NCBI GenBank assembly: GCA_963748095.1
Contig: CAVVIO010000048.1
Coordinates: 1-40,612 of the forward strand
Source: CAVVIO01 sp963748095
GTDB lineage: Bacteria > Bacteroidota > Bacteroidia > Bacteroidales > UBA10428
Length of the DNA stretch: 40,612 bases
Direction of reading: 5' to 3'
The notes under the pieces are model-generated. The model was not told where the DNA came from. It did no database searches and saw only the letters and a program-made list of their open reading frames with translations. Both the position numbers and the translations under genes were made by a program. Below are positions 8,869-15,452 of the stretch, one piece after another; position 1 is the first letter of the stretch, and the number at the start of each line of letters is the position of its first letter.

Positions 8869-9095
8869 TTGAAAAATTTTCATTTTTCAAGGGTTACTTT
8901 TTGCCAATTTCAGTAATTAACGCTTGAAATGGGAAATGTAATTTTCCAAACCAAACACCTGAAATTTGCGATATCCAGAATTTCGTTAATTTAATAGTTT
9001 ATCTCACCACATAATTATTGACCAAGATGAGATTCGAAATTCTGGTTTTTTTTTGGAAAATTACCCTTGATACCTTGTCAACTGGCAAGGTATCA
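8869..9095. repeat. Nested-dyad element: candidate structured RNA or MITE
   Basis: Perfect dyads are stacked here: TTGAAAAA 8869-8876 / TTTTTCAA 8883-8890; GTAATTTTCCAAA 8938-8950 / TTTGGAAAATTAC 9052-9064 (13 bp); CCAGAATTTCG 8975-8985 / CGAAATTCTGG 9035-9045 (11 bp); ATCTCA 9001-9006 / TGAGAT 9028-9033; and TGATACCTTG 9068-9077 / CAAGGTATCA 9086-9095 (10 bp, 8-nt loop). The three middle dyads are co-axial and make one 127-nt hairpin. A run of nine Ts (9046-9054) directly follows the 11-bp stem. The rest of 8242-9210, outside this element and the 8316-8617 island, is AT-rich with no gene that I can support. Confidence 0.55.
9046..9054 (+). terminator. T-tract after an 11-bp stem, possible plus-strand terminator
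   Basis: Nine Ts follow the perfect 11-bp stem 8975-8985/9035-9045. The loop is long (49 nt) but contains its own 6-bp stem. This could end a plus-strand transcript made from the spacer upstream. Confidence 0.35.
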
Positions 9096-9210
9096 TGCAT
9101 TAAAGCAAATTATGTCATATTGAATGGCATTCATATATGCCCTATTTTTTAATAATACACGGACGGGTATTTAACTTAAAAATGAATATTAGAATCAATT
9201 ATAACTAAAG

Positions 9211-9621
9211 TCAGGTTAAAAATCTGGATAATGTTTCAAGTAACATATTTTGTCGAACAGGTTTGGAAAGGAACTCATCACAACCCGACAGGAAACAGGA
9301 AGATCTGTCCTCCTGCATGGCAAAAGCTGTTTGGGCCACTATAAATACATCATTGTTCATAGCCTTTATTAGCCGCGTAGCTTCTTTCCCATCCATTACA
9401 GGCATTTTTATATCCATGAGTATTAAATCAATTTTCAGGTTGCCTTCATTAATTATATCTACTGCTTCTTTTCCGTTATTTGCTCTTAATACACGAGCCC
9501 TGGTTTTCATTAAGGCCATTTTTAAATACATGTAGTTGATGTCTTCATCATCTGCAACCAGAATGGTTTTGTCCGACCAATCAGCCTGAAATATTGAATT
9601 ACTATTGCCAGAATCATACAT
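9211..9621 (-). CDS. Stand-alone response regulator receiver domain
   Basis: A 136-residue CheY-like protein with no output domain: acidic pair in ILVADDEDINY, phospho-acceptor aspartate in LILMDIKMP, switch threonine in VAQTAFA, and the conserved lysine in FLSKP. It resembles the C-terminal receiver of the hybrid kinase at 2.7-5.0 kb, sharing the W-x-DKT-x-LV, NYxY, LMDI and AQTAFA signatures, so the two probably share an ancestor. As a single-domain receiver it may act as a phosphate shuttle or sink for the kinases upstream. The 372 bp between this gene and metA (9622-9993) are AT-rich and show no gene. Confidence 0.9.
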   Translation of the reverse strand: MYDSGNSNSIFQADWSDKTILVADDEDINYMYLKMALMKTRARVLRANNGKEAVDIINEGNLKIDLILMDIKMPVMDGKEATRLIKAMNNDVFIVAQTAFAMQEDRSSCFLSGCDEFLSKPVRQNMLLETLSRFLT

Positions 9622-9993
9622 ATCTTAACGCTATTACAACTTTAATCAATAACTTCATTAACACTCCAATATTTGAATATGAAACATTTAAATATTGTTA
9701 TTGAGTTGTTAATTGTAAAAGTAATGAAATTATAACAATTAAATGATAAACAAGCGGTTGTTAATAACAGTAATAGAAATACAAGTTAAGGTAATTTTAA
9801 TATAGAATTAAATTATACCTTCTGAAAATAAGTACTGCAAGATTGACTTCAAATCTGCGCTATAGTTGATCTGGCATTAAATAAGAGTATACAAATAGCA
9901 TCAAACGAATGGAAAGTATTCAAATTAATTTACAAATAATTTACAATCCTAATTATTTTCAAAATTTATCAATCAAAAATTACTTTATATAAA

Positions 9994-10911
9994 TCATTTA
10001 ATGCCATTAATATCATATGGAGTCATCTGATAAACATAGTAATTCAGCCAGTTGTAAAACAAAAGGTTAGCATGACTCTTCCACCTCACTTTTGGCGATT
10101 GTTGAGGATCATCATTAGGAAAATAGTGTTTAGGAATTTCTATGTTAAGTCCTTTTTTACGGTCCCGTTCAAATTCTTCCTTGAGTGTAGTAGGATCATA
10201 CTCCGAATGGCCGGTAACAAAAATTTGCCTGCCATCTCTGGTCATTACCAAGTATAAGCCTGCTTCATTTGATTCGGCAACTATTTCCAGATCCTTAATT
10301 TTTTCAACGTCCTCTCTTCTTATTTCCGTATGTCGGGAATGTGGAGCCTGAAATTCTTCATCGAATCCCCTGATAATAGGAATTGTCTGGTCATTGATAT
10401 AATGATTAAAAACACCAAACATCTTTTTGTTTAGCTTATACTTTGGTACTTTATAATAATGATATAAACCGGCCTGCGCTCCCCAACAAATAAACAGTGT
10501 GGAGGTAACATTCTTTCTGGACCAATCCATTATTCTTTTTAATTCTCCCCAGTAATCCACATCTTCAAATTCAAGATGTTCAATAGGAGCACCGGTAATG
10601 ATCATACCATCGAACTTTCGGTGGCTTATTTCATCAAAATTTTTATAAAAAGTTTTTAAATGCTCAATGGGCGTATGTTTGGAAACATGATCCTTGGTAT
10701 TTAACAAAACTATTTCGACCTGTAAAGGAGTATTTGATAATAACCTTAATATATGGGTCTCTGTGGTTATCTTCAACGGCATCAGGTTTAATATAACAAT
10801 TTGCATGGGTCGAATATCCTGATGCATGGCCCTGGTTTCATCCATTATAAATATATTCTCCTTTTGAAGAATTTCCACTGCGGGTAACTTATCCGGAATA
10901 TTTAATGGCAT
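9994..10911 (-). CDS. metAA: Homoserine O-acetyltransferase of the MetA family
   Basis: A 305-residue full-length MetA. The catalytic cysteine is C142 in FICWGAQAG, and the histidine and glutamate of the catalytic set are H235 and E237 in VTGHSEYD. Acyl-CoA choice in this family depends on residue 111: glycine gives succinyl-CoA use and glutamate gives acetyl-CoA use. Here the motif is TGAPIEHLEF with E111, so O-acetylhomoserine is the predicted product, feeding sulfhydrylation to homocysteine in methionine synthesis. The enzyme is cytosolic. It stands alone on the minus strand with its own predicted promoter. I found no SAM riboswitch in the short leader. Confidence 0.95.
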   Translation of the reverse strand: MPLNIPDKLPAVEILQKENIFIMDETRAMHQDIRPMQIVILNLMPLKITTETHILRLLSNTPLQVEIVLLNTKDHVSKHTPIEHLKTFYKNFDEISHRKFDGMIITGAPIEHLEFEDVDYWGELKRIMDWSRKNVTSTLFICWGAQAGLYHYYKVPKYKLNKKMFGVFNHYINDQTIPIIRGFDEEFQAPHSRHTEIRREDVEKIKDLEIVAESNEAGLYLVMTRDGRQIFVTGHSEYDPTTLKEEFERDRKKGLNIEIPKHYFPNDDPQQSPKVRWKSHANLLFYNWLNYYVYQMTPYDINGIK

Positions 10912-10934
10912 CGCAATTTTTTTTTAAGAGAGTA

Positions 10935-10967
10935 CAAAAATAATATATCCGTTTAAATAAATTCCAA
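10935..10967 (-). promoter_or_regulatory. Candidate metA promoter (Bacteroidota type)
   Basis: On the minus strand, TTG (10967-10965), a 20-bp spacer and TATTTTTG (10942-10935) match the Bacteroidota -33/-7 pattern. Transcription would begin near 10929, leaving a leader of about 18 nt, too short for a riboswitch. The rest of the 303-bp gap to the next gene (10912-11214) shows nothing else. Confidence 0.5.
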
Positions 10968-11214
10968 TTGTTCTGTAAAGCTTGCTTTATATATTAATTA
11001 TTAACTGAAGAATATAACCCTGTATACATAAAACAGATTTAAGCAATGCAAATATAATTTCATTCTATTCCTGTAGAAACACCTGAAATTAAAATTAGTT
11101 GAAATATAATGTTTTGATTATGTAATATATAGTTAATATTTTTCAATCATAAATTTTTTTGGCAAGCAATTTGTATTGATTTTATCAAATTTATAACCAC
11201 ATAAACGAAGAGTT

Positions 11215-12183
11215 ATGAAAAAGTATACACTGATATTGGCAATGTTGTTGATGGCAACAACAGCATTTAACCAGACCTCGAGGAGGACTGCCAATACAAA
11301 CACACAGGCTGCCAGAAAAGTGGACAATAAAAAAGTAAATAATCAGCATAAAAATTCTTCAAACTCTGCCGCTACCCGCACACACACAAGGACAACCTAT
11401 ACAGCAAACCAAAGAACGACCGAAAATCGTACAGCTGTAAAAACACGAAGAAGTACCCCAATAAATAATACTGTTCGCCAGAGACCGGATAATAATACGC
11501 GTCAACCACGTCAGGTAAACCAAAATACTTCCAATACACGAAATAATAATTATGTAAGTGAATATGGTCGACGGATGAATGCAAACCAACGGGATAACAA
11601 TACAAATAATCGTGAAATACGTAATACGAATAATTCTACCAGAACAGTAAGTCAAGTAAACAGAACCACAACTACATATTATCCTTCACAACGAAAATTC
11701 TATGGACATCGTGAGATAAGTCATCACTATACTGCACCTCCAAGTAGCAGAATTTACCGGGCAAAACATTACCCATACCGTACGCCGGTTCATGTAAATA
11801 TTGTCTGGACGGAACGTATGAGGAACTCTTACATAAAAATGTACCCGTCTGTAATACATTGGCATTACAACATCGGTTACCGTATTGAAAGCATTTCTGC
11901 ATATGATGCATTATACTATACCGGCGAAATAAGAAATGTATATGGCAAGGTATATGAAGCTTATTATTCGGGGGAAACAGACGAGTTCTTCCTGTATTTC
12001 GGAGCATACTATCCATATCATGATTTTACGGTTGTTATTCCTGGCCGGATTGCAAGAAAGTTCAGCCGGAGACCGGACCTCTATTTCGAAAACCAGTATG
12101 TAATGGTTAACGGCTTAATCACTTCATACAAAGATCAACCGGAAATGGTAATTCACAGAGATTTTCAAATTCAATTATATTAG
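11215..12183 (+). CDS. Secreted protein with N/T/R-rich linker and C-terminal OB-fold-like domain
   Basis: A 322-residue protein. Residues 1-20 form a signal peptide (MKKYTLILAMLLMATTAFNQ). Residues 21-155 are low-complexity, rich in Asn, Thr, Arg and Gln, with no predicted fold. From about residue 160 there is a Tyr/His-rich region (YYPSQRKFYGHREISHHY) and then a domain near 225-322. Its pattern TVVIPGRIARKF, YFENQYVMVNGLI and YKDQPEMVI resembles the small OB-fold repeats found in some Bacteroidota nucleic-acid- or ligand-binding proteins. The protein is very basic in its first half, suggesting binding to a polyanion at the cell surface. It stands alone and is followed by a strong terminator. 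The function is unknown. Confidence 0.7.
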   Translation: MKKYTLILAMLLMATTAFNQTSRRTANTNTQAARKVDNKKVNNQHKNSSNSAATRTHTRTTYTANQRTTENRTAVKTRRSTPINNTVRQRPDNNTRQPRQVNQNTSNTRNNNYVSEYGRRMNANQRDNNTNNREIRNTNNSTRTVSQVNRTTTTYYPSQRKFYGHREISHHYTAPPSSRIYRAKHYPYRTPVHVNIVWTERMRNSYIKMYPSVIHWHYNIGYRIESISAYDALYYTGEIRNVYGKVYEAYYSGETDEFFLYFGAYYPYHDFTVVIPGRIARKFSRRPDLYFENQYVMVNGLITSYKDQPEMVIHRDFQIQLY

Positions 12184-12206
12184 GGTTAATAGGTTAATAA
12201 TGAGTG

Positions 12207-12233
12207 AAAAAAGAGGGCGATGCCCTCTTTTTT
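12207..12233 (+). terminator. Rho-independent terminator
   Basis: An 8-bp stem AAGAGGGC/GCCCTCTT with a 3-nt GAT loop (12211-12229), an A-run before it and a T-run after it. It lies 24 bp downstream of the secreted OB-fold protein and could work in both directions. Confidence 0.85.
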
Positions 12234-12331
12234 ATTTGGATATCTATCAGAAACTATAAATTTGCAGATTATATTTATTTTATTTGAATTGTCTTATTCA
12301 AAGAAAAGAACCAATTCCTTTACCAACTAAT

Positions 12332-12973
12332 ATGAAAAAGGTCCCCATCCTGTCAAATGAAAAGATTTCCCCTTTTACTTATATTGTAGCTTTTGATCGG
12401 TTTTTTGATTTTATTCCCGGGCAGGTAGTTAACTTGCAAATTGACAGGAATATTCCTCCGAGAATGTACAGCATTGCCAGCAGCAACAAAGATAAACTTG
12501 TAAAACTCCTTTATAAGGTCAATCCGGAAGGAGCTTTAACACCCAAATTATCCGGTTTAAAAAAGCATGATACGGTATGGGTATCCGAACCATTTGGAAA
12601 GTTTATTGCCACACATGAAAAATCCGTTTGTATAGCTACAGGAACTGGTGTTGCTCCTTTTGCATCCATGCTCTTTTCGGGATGGATGGAAAATAAGATT
12701 TTTATTCATGGCAGCCGTACTTCGGAGGAATTTTACTTTCAAAATGAGTTTTACAAACAGTTACAGGATAATTACATACGCTGCTGTTCAGGTGAAGATA
12801 AAGATCACTTTTATAATGGCAGGGTAACCGGTTATTTGAATAACCGGAAGGATCTGCCTGCAGAATTAATATACTATCTTTGCGGAAGTGCAGAAATGGT
12901 TGTGGATGTAAGGGATATACTTCTATCGAAAGGAATTTCCTTTGATCACATCCTGTCTGAAATATATTTTTAA
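12332..12973 (+). CDS. Ferredoxin-NADP reductase-like FAD/NAD(P) oxidoreductase
   Basis: A protein of 213 residues from the ATG at 12332; the frame opens earlier from a TTG at 12284, but the extra residues are not family-like. It has the two-domain layout of ferredoxin reductases. The FAD domain carries the flavin-binding RMYSIASS motif. The NAD(P) domain has GTGVAPFASML, the GSRTSEEFYFQNEF segment and YYLCGSAEMV. There is no ferredoxin or globin domain. Electron partner and direction (ferredoxin or flavodoxin) cannot be told. It lies 30 bp upstream of rlmN on the same strand and is probably cotranscribed with it. Confidence 0.85.
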   Translation: MKKVPILSNEKISPFTYIVAFDRFFDFIPGQVVNLQIDRNIPPRMYSIASSNKDKLVKLLYKVNPEGALTPKLSGLKKHDTVWVSEPFGKFIATHEKSVCIATGTGVAPFASMLFSGWMENKIFIHGSRTSEEFYFQNEFYKQLQDNYIRCCSGEDKDHFYNGRVTGYLNNRKDLPAELIYYLCGSAEMVVDVRDILLSKGISFDHILSEIYF

Positions 12974-13003
12974 TTTCTTATGATAACAGGTAAATAACGG
13001 GTA

Positions 13004-14026
13004 ATGGAAAATTTGTTTGGAAAAACACTTACTGAAATTAATGAGATTGTTCAGAAAACAGGACTTCCCGGTTATACCGGAAAACAAATTGCCAGTTGGT
13101 TGTACAAAAAGGATATTCAATCGATTGATGAAATGACCGATCTATCAATAAAAGCCAGAGAATTATTAAAAAAAAATTATGAGCTCACTCTGACAAAGCC
13201 ATCTAAGGTACAACAATCAACCGACGGTACTAAAAAGTACCTTTTCCCTACTTTAAACGATAAATTTATTGAAGCAGCTTATATTCCCGAAAGTAAGAGA
13301 AATACATTGTGTGTGTCCTCACAGGTAGGATGCAAAATGGGCTGTCTCTTCTGTATGACTGGCAAACAGGGGTTTCAGGGACATCTTCCGGCAAGTGAAA
13401 TACTCAACCAGATAAAGCAATTACCGGAAAAGGAGAAACTCTCAAACATCGTGTATATGGGTATGGGTGAACCCTTTGATAATATCGATGAAGTGCTGAA
13501 AAGTCTTGAAATTTTAACCTCAGAATATGGTTTTGGGATGAGTCCGCGCAGAATTACGGTTTCAACTATTGGTATTATACCGGGAATGCGAAAATTTCTT
13601 GATAATACAAATTGCCACCTGGCTGTTAGCCTGCACTCCCCTTTCGAGGAAGACCGCTTAAAGTTAATGCCGGTAGAAACCGTTTATCCGGTAAAAAAAG
13701 TGATTGATGTAATCAGGGAATACCAGTTTGATAAACAGCGCCGGGTTTCGTTCGAATATATTATGTTCAAAGGAATTAATGATACCCCAAAGCATGTAAA
13801 AGGACTTACCCGCTTATTAAACGGATTGCGTTGCCGGGTTAATCTGATCAGGTTTCATACAATTCCGAATACACCCCTGGAAAGTTCCGATGAAATTACC
13901 ATCAACAATTTTAAAGAATCTTTAAATAGCAAAGGAATATTAACCACTGTGCGCGCTTCCCGGGGTGTTGATATTGATGCCGCCTGCGGGATGCTTTCTA
14001 CAAAAATGCTGGTTGGAAAAAAATAA
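13004..14026 (+). CDS. rlmN: 23S rRNA (adenine(2503)-C2)-methyltransferase, dual-specificity RlmN
   Basis: A radical SAM methylase that modifies A2503 of 23S rRNA and A37 of some tRNAs. The 4Fe-4S motif CKMGCLFC gives C110, C114 and C117. The N-terminal helical domain (about 1-90) with GYTGKQIASWLYKK is the RNA-binding accessory domain. GMGEPFDN and the SLHSP strand are family-specific. The essential methyl-carrying cysteine is C328 in AACGML. The 340-residue length is normal for the family. It ends only 3 bp from the stop of the convergent SPOR-domain gene. Confidence 0.97.
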   Translation: MENLFGKTLTEINEIVQKTGLPGYTGKQIASWLYKKDIQSIDEMTDLSIKARELLKKNYELTLTKPSKVQQSTDGTKKYLFPTLNDKFIEAAYIPESKRNTLCVSSQVGCKMGCLFCMTGKQGFQGHLPASEILNQIKQLPEKEKLSNIVYMGMGEPFDNIDEVLKSLEILTSEYGFGMSPRRITVSTIGIIPGMRKFLDNTNCHLAVSLHSPFEEDRLKLMPVETVYPVKKVIDVIREYQFDKQRRVSFEYIMFKGINDTPKHVKGLTRLLNGLRCRVNLIRFHTIPNTPLESSDEITINNFKESLNSKGILTTVRASRGVDIDAACGMLSTKMLVGKK

Positions 14027-14029
14027 AAC

Positions 14030-15019
14030 CTATTGTTTTTGTTTCTGGAGTATATCCTCGGCCTGGTGTAAAGTTAGTTTTCTTCCATCCTGATAAGCAA
14101 CCACAAAAGCCTTTTTAACCTGGCTTTCGTTCAAAACCTTCTCTGCCTCTTCCAATGTTTTAAACATGCCAATCTGGTATTTATACCACCCCTCCTCATA
14201 TACTTCATCAATCTTATAAGATCCGCTATAAATGCTTTTCAGGTAATCATCATTTATCTGAATGGTATGGGCTGCAATTTGTACTCTGAAAATTATATCT
14301 TTAGGATTAATAACCACCTTTTCTTTTTTCTTTTCCCGCTTACGAGTCAATAAGTCTTCGGGAGGTTCATTTAAGGCTGGATCTGCATAGGCGGCTTGCA
14401 ATTGTTCCTTTGTTACATCATCATCCCATCCATAATTGTATTCAACAGGGTAATCCTGTAATAACTGCAGAGCCCTCCCTTCGTCACGGATAATTAGTTT
14501 TTCCAGTTTAAGTACTTCATCCATTTTGTAATCGGCCCATTCATATCGATCTGTTTCCTGTATTTGCTGCCTGATGGCGGAAGAACGTTTGTGTTCCTGT
14601 AGAGCTTTCCTTTCATAATATTTTGCCTTTTCCATGCCGGCTGCAAAATGACTGTCTTTTTTCATGGATTCCCAGAAATGGTCAGCCTTGGTTTTATAAA
14701 TTTCATAAATTAAATCATTCCCTTCCCTATATTTTTCTGATGCCTGGGTAAGAATTTTCATTGTTTTCTCATAGTCCGACGAAATGCCTTCTTTTTTTTC
14801 CAGTTCAGAAAATTTATCAAACATTTGCTGTGCTTCCGCATACAGTTGATCACCCTCCATTAGTGATTTGAATGCTTTTTCGAATTTTTTCCCGTCAAGA
14901 TCATTCAATTTCAAATGAAGCCCTTTTTGATAATCAGCAGCCTGGTAATTTTGCGCATTGCTATTCAATGCCGGAAATAGTAAAAAGGTAATTACAAATG
15001 CACGAAAAACATGGGTCAT
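14030..15019 (-). CDS. Secreted SPOR-domain protein
   Basis: The ATG at 15019 gives MTHVFRAFVITFLLFPALNSNAQ, a clear signal peptide. The longer frame, starting at 15073, adds 18 residues with no benefit. After the signal peptide comes a long helical region (about residues 25-230) rich in charged residues, then a basic linker (RKREKKKEKV). The C-terminal SPOR fold (about 250-325) has IIFRVQIAAHT, KYQIGMFKTLEEAEKVL and AFVVAYQDGRK. SPOR domains bind denuded peptidoglycan glycans, often at the division site, so a periplasmic, wall-associated role is likely. The helical part has no recognised domain. Confidence 0.8.
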   Translation of the reverse strand: MTHVFRAFVITFLLFPALNSNAQNYQAADYQKGLHLKLNDLDGKKFEKAFKSLMEGDQLYAEAQQMFDKFSELEKKEGISSDYEKTMKILTQASEKYREGNDLIYEIYKTKADHFWESMKKDSHFAAGMEKAKYYERKALQEHKRSSAIRQQIQETDRYEWADYKMDEVLKLEKLIIRDEGRALQLLQDYPVEYNYGWDDDVTKEQLQAAYADPALNEPPEDLLTRKREKKKEKVVINPKDIIFRVQIAAHTIQINDDYLKSIYSGSYKIDEVYEEGWYKYQIGMFKTLEEAEKVLNESQVKKAFVVAYQDGRKLTLHQAEDILQKQKQ

Positions 15020-15191
15020 ATCAAATAGTATTTTAATGATAAGCAAAGCTAAACCTGAAAACGAAATTTTCAAATAAAAGTTATGATTTTACCAGAACAT
15101 TTATACTAATTGAAGGGAATACGGAAAAAAGCAGACACGAAACTTCAGCACTATTGAATGCACGTGAAAGAATTAATAAGGCAGGATAAAT

Positions 15192-15293
15192 TTATTCAGC
15201 CACAACATCGTTCTGTTCGGGAGCCTTTGCAATAATATATCCTACAATAACCATCGAAACAAAAGGAATAATCAAAACCAATGATAATAACAT
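15192..15293 (-). CDS. Small membrane protein, 33 residues
   Basis: An ATG at 15293, preceded by TAAAGG at a suitable distance, opens 33 codons encoding MLLSLVLIIPFVSMVIVGYI plus a polar tail AKAPEQNDVVAE. A single transmembrane helix and a short acidic tail are visible. It lies in the gap between the SPOR-domain gene and the ATPase gene, on the same strand as both. The good initiation site and clean helix support a real gene. The function is unknown. Confidence 0.5.
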   Translation of the reverse strand: MLLSLVLIIPFVSMVIVGYIIAKAPEQNDVVAE

Positions 15294-15452
15294 ATATTTA
15301 ACCTTTAATTAATGTTGTATATTGATACATGGCAAATATATATTTTTTCATCAATAAAAAATGCATTTTCGTCAAAAATAATTGTTTTTTACAAAATATT
15401 TTTTTGAAATGCTAACGTCAGTTAACAACTGGTGTTATGAAAAATCGGTTTA

